Shown: positions 17,462 through 27,559, numbered from the stretch's first letter. The stretch: 64,000 nt of DNA from Eubacterium sp. AF16-48 (GCF_003479405.1 NZ_QUHB01000008.1:62001-126000); one strand, 5' to 3'. Translations and numbers: made by a program. The notes: generated by a model from the sequence alone, not told the origin.

Positions 17462-19825
17462 ATGAATATGTATGAAACAAATTGTGAAAAGGGATTAACC
17501 AAAAGTCAGGTTCAGGAAAGAATTGGCCGTGGACTTGTAAATACAGCTGTTGATTCCGTTGAAAAAACCACAAGAGAAATTATCATTGAAAATACATTCA
17601 CATATTTTAATATGATTTTTGTGTTTTTGGCAGTGTTAGTATGTATAGCCGGTTCATTTAGAAGCTTAACCTTTTTGCCGGTTGTTATAGGAAACACGTT
17701 GATTGGAATATTTCAGGAAATAAGGGCAAGAAACGTTCTTGAAAAAATGAATATTTTAAATGCCCCATCCACTACAGTAATAAGAGACGGAGTGGAAATG
17801 GAGGTTGGCTCTCAGGAGCTGGTTTTAGATGACATAGTTGTTTTCCATGGAGGTGAACAGATACCGGCAGATGCCATTGTGGTAAAGGGTGAGGTTTCCG
17901 TAAATGAATCCCTACTTACAGGAGAATCAGATGAACTTACCAAAACACCGGGAATGCATTTGCTGTCAGGAAGTTTTATTGTGTCAGGGGAGTGCTACGC
18001 AAGACTGGAAAAAGTAGGGGAAGAATCCTATATTTCAAAGCTTACCCTTGAAGCTAAAAAAATGGGTAGTGGCGAGCAGTCAGAAATGATTAGGGATATT
18101 AACAAACTGGTAAAATGGGTTGGCATTATAATTATTCCTGTGGGAATCATTTTGTTTGCTCAGGGATTTGTGTTTAATAAGGAAGGTTTCAGCCAAAGCA
18201 TAGTGTCTATGGTAGCAGCTGTTATAGGTATGATTCCTGAGGGATTATATCTTTTAACCACTGTGGCACTGGCAGTAAGCACCATACGACTTGCCAAGCA
18301 AAGGGTACTTCTTCATGACATGAAAAGTATAGAAACATTGGCAAGAGTAGATGTGTTATGTGTTGATAAAACAGGAACCATTACAGAAAATAAAATGACA
18401 GTTAATGACCTTGTTTATTCAGAAGAAATACCTAAGGAAGTGGCAGATAATCTTGAAACCATAATTAGTGATTTTGCCTCTAACATGACTTCTGATAATA
18501 TAACAATGGAAGCTATAAAGGAACGTTTTAAGGATGTTAGTGGAAGAAGCGCAGTAAGCAAAACATCATTTTCATCAAAGGTTAAGTATTGTAGTGTGAC
18601 TTATTCTGATGAATGTTATGTATTAGGTGCCCCTGAAATGGTTCTTAGGGAGGATTACGAATTTTATGCTGACAGCATAGGGGAATATACCAATAAAGGA
18701 TACAGAGTTCTTGCCTTTGGTAAATATTTAGGAAAGGCTGACGGAAATCCTCTTACTGAAAAGGTTATTCCTTATGGTTTTATAACATTATCCAATGCAG
18801 TCCGTGAAAAGGCACCTGACACATTCAGGTATTTTGAAAAGCAGGGGGTTAACGTTAAGGTTATTTCAGGAGACAATCCGGCTACAGTTTCTGAAGTGGC
18901 AAGACAGGCAAAAATTTCAGGAGCAGAAAATTATGTGGATGCCACATCTCTTGCAACAGATGAGGATATAGAAAAGGCAGTACAAAAATACACTGTATTT
19001 GGACGTGTAACACCAAAGCAAAAACAGAAAATAGTTAAGGCACTGCAAGGTCAGGGACACACCGTGGCAATGACGGGAGATGGCGTAAATGATATTTTGG
19101 CAATGAAGGATGCAGATTGTAGTGTGGCAATGGCGTCAGGTAGCGAGGCAGCAGCTCAGGCATCTCAGGTGGTATTGCTAGAGTCGGATTTTTCCTGTAT
19201 GCCATCAGTAGTTTTAGAAGGAAGACGTGTTGTAAATAACATACAGCGTTCAGCCAGTCTGTTTTTGGTAAAAAACATATTTTCCTTCCTTATGTCAATA
19301 TTCTCGGCGGTATTTATGATGACTTATCCTCTAGAACCGTCTCAGATATCATTAATTAGCGGATTTACAATAGGTATTCCGGCATTTTTCCTTGCCATGG
19401 AGCCTAACAAAAGCCGAATCAAAGGAAAGTTTATTATTAATGTCTTCCTAAGAGCATTGCCGGCAGGACTTACGGATTTAATAGCTGTAGGTGCCATAGT
19501 GTGGTGCGGAAAGGTATTCGGTCTGTCTTCGGCAGAAGTGGCAACAGCGGCAACAATGCTGTTATGCATGATTGGCTTTATGGTATTATTTAAGATAAGC
19601 GAACCAATGAACAAATACAGAGCTATTGTTCTTGTAGGAAATCTTATTGCATTACTGATATGTGGAATATTCTTTAATGACTTATTTGCGTTAAGTGGAA
19701 TGTCTGCCAGCTGTATATTGCTGTTTATCATGTTCTCCTTTGCGTCAGAATCAATGTTTAGATGGCTGACACTTTTAGTTAAGAAAATGAAAAATTTTAA
19801 ATTCGTAAGAAGATTAGTGGAATAA
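17462..19825 (+). CDS. P-type cation-translocating ATPase (CtpE-like)
   Basis: A 787-residue membrane pump. Actuator motif LLTGES, membrane motif IPEGL, phosphorylation site DKTGTIT and hinge TGDGVNDILAMKDAD are present, with about ten membrane helices. There is no N-terminal heavy-metal domain, and IPEGL in place of CPC/CPH argues against a copper or zinc pump. Length and motif set fit CtpE-type enzymes, for which calcium uptake has been reported; the ion here is not proved. The gene is alone between two terminators. Confidence 0.85.
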   Translation: MNMYETNCEKGLTKSQVQERIGRGLVNTAVDSVEKTTREIIIENTFTYFNMIFVFLAVLVCIAGSFRSLTFLPVVIGNTLIGIFQEIRARNVLEKMNILNAPSTTVIRDGVEMEVGSQELVLDDIVVFHGGEQIPADAIVVKGEVSVNESLLTGESDELTKTPGMHLLSGSFIVSGECYARLEKVGEESYISKLTLEAKKMGSGEQSEMIRDINKLVKWVGIIIIPVGIILFAQGFVFNKEGFSQSIVSMVAAVIGMIPEGLYLLTTVALAVSTIRLAKQRVLLHDMKSIETLARVDVLCVDKTGTITENKMTVNDLVYSEEIPKEVADNLETIISDFASNMTSDNITMEAIKERFKDVSGRSAVSKTSFSSKVKYCSVTYSDECYVLGAPEMVLREDYEFYADSIGEYTNKGYRVLAFGKYLGKADGNPLTEKVIPYGFITLSNAVREKAPDTFRYFEKQGVNVKVISGDNPATVSEVARQAKISGAENYVDATSLATDEDIEKAVQKYTVFGRVTPKQKQKIVKALQGQGHTVAMTGDGVNDILAMKDADCSVAMASGSEAAAQASQVVLLESDFSCMPSVVLEGRRVVNNIQRSASLFLVKNIFSFLMSIFSAVFMMTYPLEPSQISLISGFTIGIPAFFLAMEPNKSRIKGKFIINVFLRALPAGLTDLIAVGAIVWCGKVFGLSSAEVATAATMLLCMIGFMVLFKISEPMNKYRAIVLVGNLIALLICGIFFNDLFALSGMSASCILLFIMFSFASESMFRWLTLLVKKMKNFKFVRRLVE

Positions 19826-19828
19826 AAA

Positions 19829-19866
19829 AATCCCGGGCAGATAAATAAACTGTCCGGGACTTTAAA
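19829..19866. terminator. Terminator between P-type ATPase and TetR gene
   Basis: TCCCGGGCAG (19831-19840) and CTGTCCGGGA form a stem around ATAAATAAA. An A run before and CTTTAAAG after allow use from both convergent genes. Confidence 0.8.
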
Positions 19867-19869
19867 GTT

Positions 19870-20424
19870 TTATGTTAAAGATAGATTATTACGTTTGATA
19901 AGTGAGATAACAATGTCTACTATTTCATCCACCGATTCGGATTTTCCCAATTCTTCCCATTTAAGAAAGGTATTTAAAAGGGCACCGGCATAAAAATATA
20001 GTTCGTAAACGGAACCGTTGTATTCAGGATAAACATATTTAAGCATAAAATCATTTAAGGCTTCCACTATTATATAATATTGTCTTGCATCAGACATAGT
20101 AAGGAGAAAATCGGCATATTTATCAAAAAACAAAATGGCATCTTTAATATGGGATTTGTCCTGAAATTCACTCATGGTAAAATGATTACCCGTGGTTTCA
20201 AGATAACCGGCAATTATTTCCTGCATATAATCTTTTATAACATCATTTTTGGTATGATAATATTTATAAAAGGTCATTCTGGAAACTCCGGCTTTTTTTA
20301 CAATATCAGATACTGTAATATGTTCAAAATCTCCTGATTTAAGTAATTCCGTTATTGCCTGACCTATACATTGTCTTGTAAAAAGATTTCTTTTTGTAAA
20401 ATTACTAAAAGGTAAATACTTCAT
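19870..20424 (-). CDS. TetR/AcrR-family transcriptional regulator
   Basis: A 184-residue regulator. The helix-turn-helix is at about residues 25-60 (ITVSDIVKKAGVSRMTFYKYYHTKNDVI), followed by an all-helical ligand domain. The internal ATG (start base 20424) is chosen because GGAG lies 6 bases before it, whereas the first ATG at 20436 overlaps that site. It is divergent from a DegV gene, which it may control together with itself. The ligand is unknown. Confidence 0.85.
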   Translation of the reverse strand: MKYLPFSNFTKRNLFTRQCIGQAITELLKSGDFEHITVSDIVKKAGVSRMTFYKYYHTKNDVIKDYMQEIIAGYLETTGNHFTMSEFQDKSHIKDAILFFDKYADFLLTMSDARQYYIIVEALNDFMLKYVYPEYNGSVYELYFYAGALLNTFLKWEELGKSESVDEIVDIVISLIKRNNLSLT

Positions 20425-20546
20425 AAAAAACTCCATATCAAAATAAGTTTACACTTAATGTGCTTTTGTAAATTGTATCACATAATAAATAGTTATACAA
20501 TAACAAGTAGTAATAAAAACTACATATGTAGCAAAGGAGATAAGAA

Positions 20547-21392
20547 ATGAAGTATGGCATAATTGTTGATTCAGGGTGTGATTTAAGAGTATTGGATAAT
20601 TCCACTGAATCGGATATTTACTATAAGAGAATACCTCTTACCCTAAGAGTAGGAGAAAAAGAATATATAGATGATGAAAATTTGGATATTGAAGAGTTTA
20701 TGAAGGATATGAAAGGATATCACGGAAAAACCAGTAGTGCTGCACCGGCACCTCAGGAATGGTACGATGGATTTATGATGGCAGATGAGATTTTTGCCAT
20801 TGCCCTTACAAGTGAATTGTCAGGAAGCTATAACAGTGCCATGGTAGCCAAAAAGATGGCGAATGAAAAGTACCCTCACAAGAAAATTCATGTAATAGAT
20901 TCAAAATCGGCAGGCCCGGGTCTGGCAATGATTGCCATTAAGCTAAAGGAAATATTAGACAGTGACGTGGAATTTGACAAAGCAGTGGAAATGATAGAAG
21001 TCTATAGGGATAAAACAAAGCTTTTATTTGTATTGGAAACTCTTGATAATCTTATGAAAAACGGCAGGGTAAGCAGAATACAGGGAAGCATGGCAGGAAT
21101 TTTAGGAATAAAGATACTGTGCGGAGCCAGTGACCATGGCACTATAGATGTCTTAAAAAAATGTAGGGGAAAGCTAAGTGCTTATGATAATCTCATAAAG
21201 GAAATGGGAAATAAAGGATATAACAGTGGAAAAGTTATAATAAGTCATTGTTTTAACAATGAAAAATCAGATTATATAAGAAGTAAAATAGAAAATATAT
21301 ATCGGAATGCCTCGATAGAAAAAATAAGTGCAGGTGGTTTGTGCAGCTATTATGCAGAATATGGTGGAGTTATGGTGGCATTTGAGGGATAA
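20547..21392 (+). CDS. DegV family (FakB-like) fatty-acid-binding protein
   Basis: A 281-residue protein. Typical DegV features are IIVDSGCDL at the start, KTSSAAPAPQEW, IALTSELSGSYNSA, VIDSKSAGPGLAM and the LDNLMKNGRVSRIQG block. DegV proteins bind a fatty acid and can present it to a fatty-acid kinase for phosphorylation and use in phospholipids. It has an AAAGGAGAT site and is divergent from a TetR gene. A second, longer DegV gene is at 52488. Confidence 0.9.
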   Translation: MKYGIIVDSGCDLRVLDNSTESDIYYKRIPLTLRVGEKEYIDDENLDIEEFMKDMKGYHGKTSSAAPAPQEWYDGFMMADEIFAIALTSELSGSYNSAMVAKKMANEKYPHKKIHVIDSKSAGPGLAMIAIKLKEILDSDVEFDKAVEMIEVYRDKTKLLFVLETLDNLMKNGRVSRIQGSMAGILGIKILCGASDHGTIDVLKKCRGKLSAYDNLIKEMGNKGYNSGKVIISHCFNNEKSDYIRSKIENIYRNASIEKISAGGLCSYYAEYGGVMVAFEG

Positions 21393-21396
21393 AAGT

Positions 21397-21467
21397 GTAC
21401 AAAAGGAAGAAAACAGTGGGTTAAATCTCATAATCTAAGGTGTTTTCTTCCTTTTTTGTACCTTTTT
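21397..21467 (+). terminator. Terminator after the first DegV gene
   Basis: GTACAAAAGGAAGAAAACA pairs with TGTTTTCTTCCTTTTTTGTAC over a ~24-base loop, giving one of the longest stems in the window. Confidence 0.85.
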
Positions 21468-21561
21468 AACATAAGAAATTGTGTATTTTGTATATACTCA
21501 TAAAATATAAAAAATAGTTGAAAAGAGATAAAAAAGGATTTTTGGACAAAATGCACAATTT

Positions 21562-21575
21562 TGTAAACGTTTTTA
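21562..21575 (+). promoter_or_regulatory. Candidate catabolite-responsive element (cre)
   Basis: TGTAAACGTTTTTA matches the CcpA consensus TGWAARCGYTWNCW at 13 of 14 positions. It lies about 50 bases before the -35 of the sugar-transport operon, consistent with carbon catabolite control. This is a motif match only. Confidence 0.4.
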
Positions 21576-21623
21576 TGCAATTTAGAACACATTTATTTGT
21601 GTATTTTATTTCTAATGGTAATA

Positions 21624-21668
21624 TTGACATATAAATCCATAAATGTTATCATTAGTTTAACGTTAAAC
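21624..21668 (+). promoter_or_regulatory. Promoter and LacI-type operator of the alpha-glucoside transport/phosphorolysis operon
   Basis: TTGACA (21624-21629), a 17-bp spacer and TATCAT (21647-21652) make a near-consensus promoter. The perfect palindrome GTTTAACGTTAAAC (21655-21668) follows at once, covering the likely start of transcription, a position for repression. The same 14-mer is at 35763 and, with one change, at 30844 beside the lacI gene. A leader of ~130 bases follows with a small GCCTT/AAGGC hairpin. Confidence 0.8.
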
Positions 21669-21802
21669 GCATAAACTAATATAACGATTTCGTTAGAAAG
21701 TGTTCTAAAGGAGGAATTGTTAAGAGGGTGCCTTACACAAGGCAAATGTGTAGTTGAACGATAAACTAAACTAATTAAATTAATCAGATGGGAGGATCAG
21801 AA

Positions 21803-23230
21803 ATGAGAAAAAAGAGATTATTAAGTTTAGCACTCGTTGCAGCTCTTTCAGTTACAATGTTAGCTGGCTGTGGCGGAAAGAAATCAACAGAATCTGAAAC
21901 TAACAAAGATGGTTCAGATAAGGTTAAAATCACATTAGGTATTTGGCCAGGTGAGGATTTAGCAGAAAACATTCCTACATTTGAAGGATACCAGAAGACA
22001 ATGCAGAAGTTACATCCAAACGTAACTTGTGACCCAGCACCTTATACATATGCTACAGATACATTCGTATCATTAGCACAGTCAGGCAACTGCCCAACAA
22101 TCTTCGAATCATGGTTCACAGAGCCACAGAAGTTAATTAAGCAGGGACTTATCGCAGATGTAACAGATGAGTTAAAGAAACGTGGATGGCTTGATGATAT
22201 GAACGATAACATCAAGGGACTTTTATCAGATTCAGACGGAAAAGTTTACGGTGTTCCTAGAGATGCTTACGGCTTAGGACTTATGTGCAACGTAGAACTT
22301 TTTGAAAAAGCAGGTTTAGTAGATGAAAACGGAGTTCCAAAATTCCCTAAGACATTTGATGAATTAGCAGAAACAGCTAAGAAAATCAAGGAAAAGACAG
22401 GCGCTGCAGGACTTTGCTTACTTGCAAAGGACAACTCAGGTGGATGGCATTTCTCAAACATCGCTTGGAACTTTGGTGCTAAGTTAGTAACAGATAACGG
22501 TGATGGAACATATACATCAAACCTTAACTCAAAAGAAGCAGTTGCGGCTATGCAGTATGTAAGTGATCTTAAGTGGAAATATGATGTATTAACAGCTGAC
22601 CCGACAGCAGAAGATTGGGGAACAGGTTTCCAGCAGTTAGGAACAGGCGGAGCAGCTATGTATATCGCAGCTAACGATGCTGTAGCTCAGCCAACACAGA
22701 CAAACGGACTTGACGTTAAAAAATTAGCATTAGGCGCTATGCCGGCAGGACCAAACGGAGATCAGTATTCATTAACAGGTGGTACACCTTACATGTTCTC
22801 TAAAGATGCTACACCAGAACAGATTAGTGCAGCATTTGACTTCCTTGAAGTTATGGGTAAAGCTCCAGAAGCTAATGACACAACAATTAAGGGTATGGAA
22901 GCTGATGCAGCTAACCGTAAACAGAATGGTGTTCCTGTAATCCAGACATTCCCATGCTGGACAAACAAGGAATATGTTGATGCAAACAACAAAGTTGTAG
23001 AAGAATACTCAAACGTTGATACAGCAATGTTCCAGCAGTTCTTCGATGCAGTTAACAAAGAAGGTAACCTTCATACAGAAGAACCTGGTGATGCACAGGA
23101 AATGTATGCACAGCTTACAAACGTTCTTCAGGCAGTTATCACAAACAAAGATGCTGACATCCAGAAACTTATGGACACAGCTAATTCAAACTACCAGAAG
23201 ACATTAGACAGCGAATTCAAGAAGAACTAA
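21803..23230 (+). CDS. ABC sugar-binding lipoprotein (solute-binding protein family 1)
   Basis: A 475-residue lipoprotein starting at the ATG at 21803, which follows GGAGG at 21791. Lipobox LAGC puts the lipidated Cys near residue 21. The mature part is a MalE-type binding protein (ITLGIWPGEDLAENIPTFEGY, then aromatic-rich sugar-contact segments such as DNSGGWHFSNIAWNFG). It heads an operon with two MalFG-type permeases and two GH65 phosphorylases. The expected ligand is therefore an alpha-glucosyl oligosaccharide, most likely nigero-oligosaccharides (inference). No ATPase gene is nearby, so a shared MsmX-type ATPase is assumed. Confidence 0.9.
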   Translation: MRKKRLLSLALVAALSVTMLAGCGGKKSTESETNKDGSDKVKITLGIWPGEDLAENIPTFEGYQKTMQKLHPNVTCDPAPYTYATDTFVSLAQSGNCPTIFESWFTEPQKLIKQGLIADVTDELKKRGWLDDMNDNIKGLLSDSDGKVYGVPRDAYGLGLMCNVELFEKAGLVDENGVPKFPKTFDELAETAKKIKEKTGAAGLCLLAKDNSGGWHFSNIAWNFGAKLVTDNGDGTYTSNLNSKEAVAAMQYVSDLKWKYDVLTADPTAEDWGTGFQQLGTGGAAMYIAANDAVAQPTQTNGLDVKKLALGAMPAGPNGDQYSLTGGTPYMFSKDATPEQISAAFDFLEVMGKAPEANDTTIKGMEADAANRKQNGVPVIQTFPCWTNKEYVDANNKVVEEYSNVDTAMFQQFFDAVNKEGNLHTEEPGDAQEMYAQLTNVLQAVITNKDADIQKLMDTANSNYQKTLDSEFKKN

Positions 23231-23276
23231 TTGTCTAAGTTATATAGAAACTAATAGTGTTATTTAAAAACTAACG

Positions 23277-23304
23277 GGCAGGTGAACAACACTGTTCACC
23301 TGCC
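23277..23304 (+). terminator. Intercistronic hairpin / attenuator after the binding protein
   Basis: A perfect 12-bp stem GGCAGGTGAACA / TGTTCACCTGCC with loop ACAC, followed by a weak TTTACT tail. It probably stabilises or partly ends the transcript, so binding protein is made in excess over permeases. Confidence 0.7.
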
Positions 23305-23375
23305 TTTACTAAAAATAGACGAAGGGCGTACCCCGTCCCGTAGTGTAATAAACTTATTTTAGGAGGGGTTTTTCA

Positions 23376-24287
23376 TTGAGCAAAAAGAGAAGTAATAAGG
23401 GTTATGCGGTTCCGAAAAAGAAATTTGGAAAATCAGATATAATGGGTTGGCTCATTATGATTCCAACACTTGTCCTTTTCACATTCTTTGTATGGGAACC
23501 ATTGATTGAAAGTATAAGATTATCGCTACATTCAGCGAGAGGAGTAGAAATACAGGAATTTGTAGGGTTACAAAACTATATTGATGTATTTAATGATGTA
23601 AGTTTTAATGCTGCATTTGCTAATACATTCAAGTACATCGGATGGTCATTAGTCATCGGATTTGTAGTACCAATTATTTTGGCTATATTCATCAGTGAGA
23701 CAATAAGAGGAAAGAGCTTTTTCAGATTTGCAGTATACTTCCCGAACATGGTTCCGGGTATGGCTGTATCACTTCTTTGGGTTTATTTCTTCAAACCGGG
23801 TCCTACTGGTGTTCTGAATATATTGTTAGGAAAGTGTGGTATAGCACCAAGTGTGTGGTTGAACAACGCGGCATTAACTATTCCACTTATCGTAATTGCA
23901 TTAACATGGAAGGGAGCAGGTTCTACAGCACTTATTTACATGGCGGGTATTAGTGGAATCAATCCTGAATATTATGAAGCAGCAGCAATTGACGGAGCAG
24001 GAATTTGGAGAAGAATTTTCCATATTACAGTTCCTTGCATATTAAATCTTGGAAGAACAATGTTGATTCTTCAGGTAATATCAGTGTTCCAGATATTGTA
24101 CGAGCCGTTAGTATTGACCAACGGTGGACCAAACAATGCAAGTTTGTCCATTATGCTTTTAGTATATAAGTATGCATTTACTAAGTACGATTATCCAAAG
24201 GCAGCAGCACTTTCAGTTATTATTTGTGTAGTTCTTATTTTGTTAAGTGGATTATATATGAAACTTACAAAATCAAAAGATGAGTAG
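23376..24287 (+). CDS. ABC sugar transporter permease (MalF-like)
   Basis: A 303-residue permease with six membrane helices and the EAA motif (EYYEAAAIDGAGIWRRIFHITVP). The start is a TTG at 23376, placed 7 bases after AGGAGGGG; no ATG fits as well. It is the second gene of the solute-binding operon, with its partner permease 11 bases downstream. Confidence 0.9.
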   Translation: MSKKRSNKGYAVPKKKFGKSDIMGWLIMIPTLVLFTFFVWEPLIESIRLSLHSARGVEIQEFVGLQNYIDVFNDVSFNAAFANTFKYIGWSLVIGFVVPIILAIFISETIRGKSFFRFAVYFPNMVPGMAVSLLWVYFFKPGPTGVLNILLGKCGIAPSVWLNNAALTIPLIVIALTWKGAGSTALIYMAGISGINPEYYEAAAIDGAGIWRRIFHITVPCILNLGRTMLILQVISVFQILYEPLVLTNGGPNNASLSIMLLVYKYAFTKYDYPKAAALSVIICVVLILLSGLYMKLTKSKDE

Positions 24288-24298
24288 GAGGTGCGGTA

Positions 24299-25177
24299 AT
24301 GTTTTTTAAGAAATATATGGACAAAACAGACGGAGCTATCAGAGGCTTCGATGTTAAGTCAAAAAGAGTTAAGATTATTTGCCTTCTTATAGTTTTAGTA
24401 TGTTTAATATTCTCAGTAATAGCTATTTATCCGGCGTTCTGGGTAATGGTTTCGGGTTTTAAGGATATTAAAGAATTTACTACAGAGGCAACATTGTTCC
24501 CTAAAGTTTTTGATTTTAGCGGATTTAAGTATACATGGGATAAGTTAAACTTTGCAGTATACTACAAAAACTCACTTATCATGGTAGTTGGATGTGTTTT
24601 ATGCGCAATCTTCTTTAACGGATTGTTAGCATATGCACTTGCTATCCTTAAACCAAAGGGACATAAAGTTATTAACGGACTTGTAATGTGGAGTCTTCTT
24701 ATTCCTACAACAACAAGTATCGTAGCTTTATTCGTAAACATTAACAGATTAGGCCTTACAGGAACATTTATTCCACTTTGGCTTTCATATGGCGCAAATG
24801 CCTTTTGGGTAGTTCTTTTCAAGGAATTCTTTGAAGGACTGCCAAAAGAACTGATAGAGGCAGCAAAGATTGACGGATGTAATATATTCCAGATTTTCTA
24901 TAAGATTGTGTTACCTTTATCAAAACCGATTATTATGGTTATAATAATCTTCTCAGTAACAGCTGCATGGTCAGACTTCCTGTTACCATATTTAGTACTT
25001 AACGGTTCAGGAAATGAAACGGTTATGGTTAAGCTTTACGCTTACTCAGCAGCTCATACAACACAGATAGATATGATCAGAGCAATATTCTTCTCAATTA
25101 TTCCTCCGACAATTATCTTCTTGTTGTTCCAGAAGCAAATTACAGATGGTGCCGCTGGCGGTGCTGTCAAAGGTTAG
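24299..25177 (+). CDS. ABC sugar transporter permease (MalG-like)
   Basis: A 292-residue permease with six membrane helices and an EAA loop (ELIEAAKIDGCNIFQIFYKIVLP). It follows the MalF-like gene by 11 bases with an AGGAGG site. The pair forms the membrane channel for the sugar taken up by the binding protein. No ABC ATPase gene follows, a common arrangement in Firmicutes using a shared energy subunit. Confidence 0.9.
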   Translation: MFFKKYMDKTDGAIRGFDVKSKRVKIICLLIVLVCLIFSVIAIYPAFWVMVSGFKDIKEFTTEATLFPKVFDFSGFKYTWDKLNFAVYYKNSLIMVVGCVLCAIFFNGLLAYALAILKPKGHKVINGLVMWSLLIPTTTSIVALFVNINRLGLTGTFIPLWLSYGANAFWVVLFKEFFEGLPKELIEAAKIDGCNIFQIFYKIVLPLSKPIIMVIIIFSVTAAWSDFLLPYLVLNGSGNETVMVKLYAYSAAHTTQIDMIRAIFFSIIPPTIIFLLFQKQITDGAAGGAVKG

Positions 25178-25261
25178 AATATATAGTGTGCTGTCGGCAT
25201 TTCCTCCTTTATGCCGACTAGCAGACTATAACTGTATTTAAAGAAAAAATGGAGTGGAATT

Positions 25262-27559
25262 ATGGCAAAAGTAGCAGATAAATATTTTAAAGCAGACGAA
25301 TGGAAAGTAATTGAAGAAGGATTCAATCCGGATTACGGAGAAGTTTCAGAATCTATATTTTCTCTTGGAAATGAATACTTAGGAGCAAGAGGATATTTTG
25401 ATGAAGGATATTCAGGAAGCAAACTTATTGGAAGTTATTTCAACGGAATATATGAAATGACAAAACCTGAATATGGTCATTATAAGGGAATAGCAGATTT
25501 TACTGAATTTATGGTAAACTCAGTAGACTGGTTATATACAAGAATTGAAATTGATGGGGAACAGTTAGATTTAGCCACATCAGAATTTGAAGATTTTGTT
25601 AGGGAAATTGATATGAAGACAGGCATTCTTACAAGAAGCTTTGTTTGGAAAACAAAATCAGGAAAGAGACTTGCAGTTAAATTTGAAAGATTTGTTTCAA
25701 TGACTCAGGTTAAGAGAACAACACAGAAAATTACTATTAAACCAATTGGATTTAGTGGAGAAATATATATAACATCAGGTCTTGATTTCTCACAGATACA
25801 TAGAAATGAAAGAAAGAATTTATGGGATTGCAAGCCTGGAACAATAGAAAAGGGCGAAGATATTTTTATGGGTATTGACGGAACTACTATCAATACCAAA
25901 TTAAAGGTATATTCAAGCTGCAAAGTTAATGCAGAATATGAAAGCCTTGAAGAAGTTAACGAAGAGAAAATTGTCGCAGTTAAGTTAAAAGCTAATCTTG
26001 AGGATGGTAAGGATTATGTTCTTACTAAGGTTACAAATAATGTCACATTAAGAGATGACGGAGATTTGGCTGTATATGATAAAGAAGTTGAGGCTGTAAA
26101 ATCTGAAACAGAAACTGCATGCACATTGTATGACAAGTTAGAAAAAGAAAATATTGACTGGTGGAAGAAAGTATGGGACAGCTCAGATATAACTATAGCA
26201 AATGATCCTGAAAACCAGCAGGGTATCCGTTTCTGTATTTTCCAGATGTATCAGACATATCATGGTGCAGTGGAAGGTACTAATATTGGAGCAAAAGGCT
26301 TAACAGGTGAAGCTTATAATGGTAATGCTTTCTGGGATACAGAAACATATTGTTTGCCATTCTTTATATTCAACAATCAGGAAGCAGCAAGAAACTTACT
26401 TTATTTCCGTTATAAAACTTTGGATGAAGCAAGAAAGAGAGCAGAAGTTCTTGATTGTAAGGGAGCATTCTATCCAATCGCTACTATTAGTGGTAGAGAG
26501 TGCTGTAATTTATGGCAGCATGCAAGCTTACAGCTTCAGGCATCTACAGCAGTAGCTTACGGTGTATGGTTCTACGAAAAGATGTTTGATGACAAGGATT
26601 TCCTTAAGAAATACGGTCTTGAAATGCTCATAGAAATCTCAAGAATGCTTGCTACAAGAGGTGATTTCAACAGAGAAGGGAAATATGGTTACTATTGTGT
26701 AATGGGACCTGATGAATTCCAAATGATGGTACATAACAACTCATACACAAACTATATGGCAAAATTCACATTGGAATACACTCTTGACAAAATAAATGAA
26801 ATCAAGTCAGAAGATCCGGATGCTTACAAGAAGGTTGCTGAGAAGGTAGCTTTTGATGAAAGCGAAATGGATACATGGAAGAACATTAAGGATAACATGA
26901 TTTTGCTTTATGATGATAAAACAAAATTGTTTGAACAGCATGATGGTTTCTTTAAATTACCACACTTAGATGTTGATTCAATTCCAATTAGTGACTTCCC
27001 ATTATATGACAACTGGTCATATGATAGAATTTACAGAAATGATATGATTAAACAGCCTGACGTATTAATGTTTATGTTGTTGTTTATTTCAAAGTTCTCA
27101 CAGGAACAGTTAAAGGCAAACTATGAGTATTATGAACCATGTTGTATACATGAAAGCTCATTATCACCTTCAGTACATTCAATTTTGGCATCACAGCTTA
27201 AGAAGGATGATGAGGCATATGATTTCTTTGGATTTGCAACAAGATTAGATTTAGACAACTACAACAGAAACACAAATCAGGGAATCCATACAACAAGTAT
27301 TGCGGCAGCATGGATGAATATTGTATACGGTTTCGGTGGACTTAGAAGTGACGGCGAAAAGTTAAGCGTTGCACCATCAATTCCAAAGAACTGGGGCGGA
27401 TATTCATTTAACATCAGCTACAAGGGTGTTGTAATTGAAATTAAGGTAGACAAGGAAAATGTATACATTAAGACAAAGGGCGACGGCGTTGTTGAACTTA
27501 ATGTATATGGCAAAAATGTTGAAATAAATAGCGAAGGCTATAAGTGTGAAGTAGAATAA
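25262..27559 (+). CDS. GH65 glycoside phosphorylase (alpha-1,3-glucoside type proposed)
   Basis: A 765-residue cytosolic GH65 enzyme with no signal peptide. GH65 signatures include GNEYLGARGYFDEGY at the start, GLTGEAYNGNAFWDTETY, the catalytic acid E485 in MGPDEFQ, KQPDVLMF and the phosphate-site ESSLSPSVHS. These enzymes cleave alpha-glucosides with phosphate, inverting to beta-glucose-1-phosphate. Family members act on maltose, trehalose, kojibiose, nigerose or alpha-1,3-oligoglucans. Substrate cannot be fixed from motifs, but co-location with a GH87 alpha-1,3-glucanase favours nigerose or alpha-1,3-oligoglucan (EC 2.4.1.279 / 2.4.1.334). It lies in the transporter operon. Confidence 0.85.
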   Translation: MAKVADKYFKADEWKVIEEGFNPDYGEVSESIFSLGNEYLGARGYFDEGYSGSKLIGSYFNGIYEMTKPEYGHYKGIADFTEFMVNSVDWLYTRIEIDGEQLDLATSEFEDFVREIDMKTGILTRSFVWKTKSGKRLAVKFERFVSMTQVKRTTQKITIKPIGFSGEIYITSGLDFSQIHRNERKNLWDCKPGTIEKGEDIFMGIDGTTINTKLKVYSSCKVNAEYESLEEVNEEKIVAVKLKANLEDGKDYVLTKVTNNVTLRDDGDLAVYDKEVEAVKSETETACTLYDKLEKENIDWWKKVWDSSDITIANDPENQQGIRFCIFQMYQTYHGAVEGTNIGAKGLTGEAYNGNAFWDTETYCLPFFIFNNQEAARNLLYFRYKTLDEARKRAEVLDCKGAFYPIATISGRECCNLWQHASLQLQASTAVAYGVWFYEKMFDDKDFLKKYGLEMLIEISRMLATRGDFNREGKYGYYCVMGPDEFQMMVHNNSYTNYMAKFTLEYTLDKINEIKSEDPDAYKKVAEKVAFDESEMDTWKNIKDNMILLYDDKTKLFEQHDGFFKLPHLDVDSIPISDFPLYDNWSYDRIYRNDMIKQPDVLMFMLLFISKFSQEQLKANYEYYEPCCIHESSLSPSVHSILASQLKKDDEAYDFFGFATRLDLDNYNRNTNQGIHTTSIAAAWMNIVYGFGGLRSDGEKLSVAPSIPKNWGGYSFNISYKGVVIEIKVDKENVYIKTKGDGVVELNVYGKNVEINSEGYKCEVE

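Noticed and set aside
21707-21764. Possible 15-codon leader peptide (TTG start) after AAAGGAGG before the binding-protein gene
   Set aside because: The spacing of two bases from the ribosome-binding site to TTG is too short and no repeat of regulatory codons is seen.
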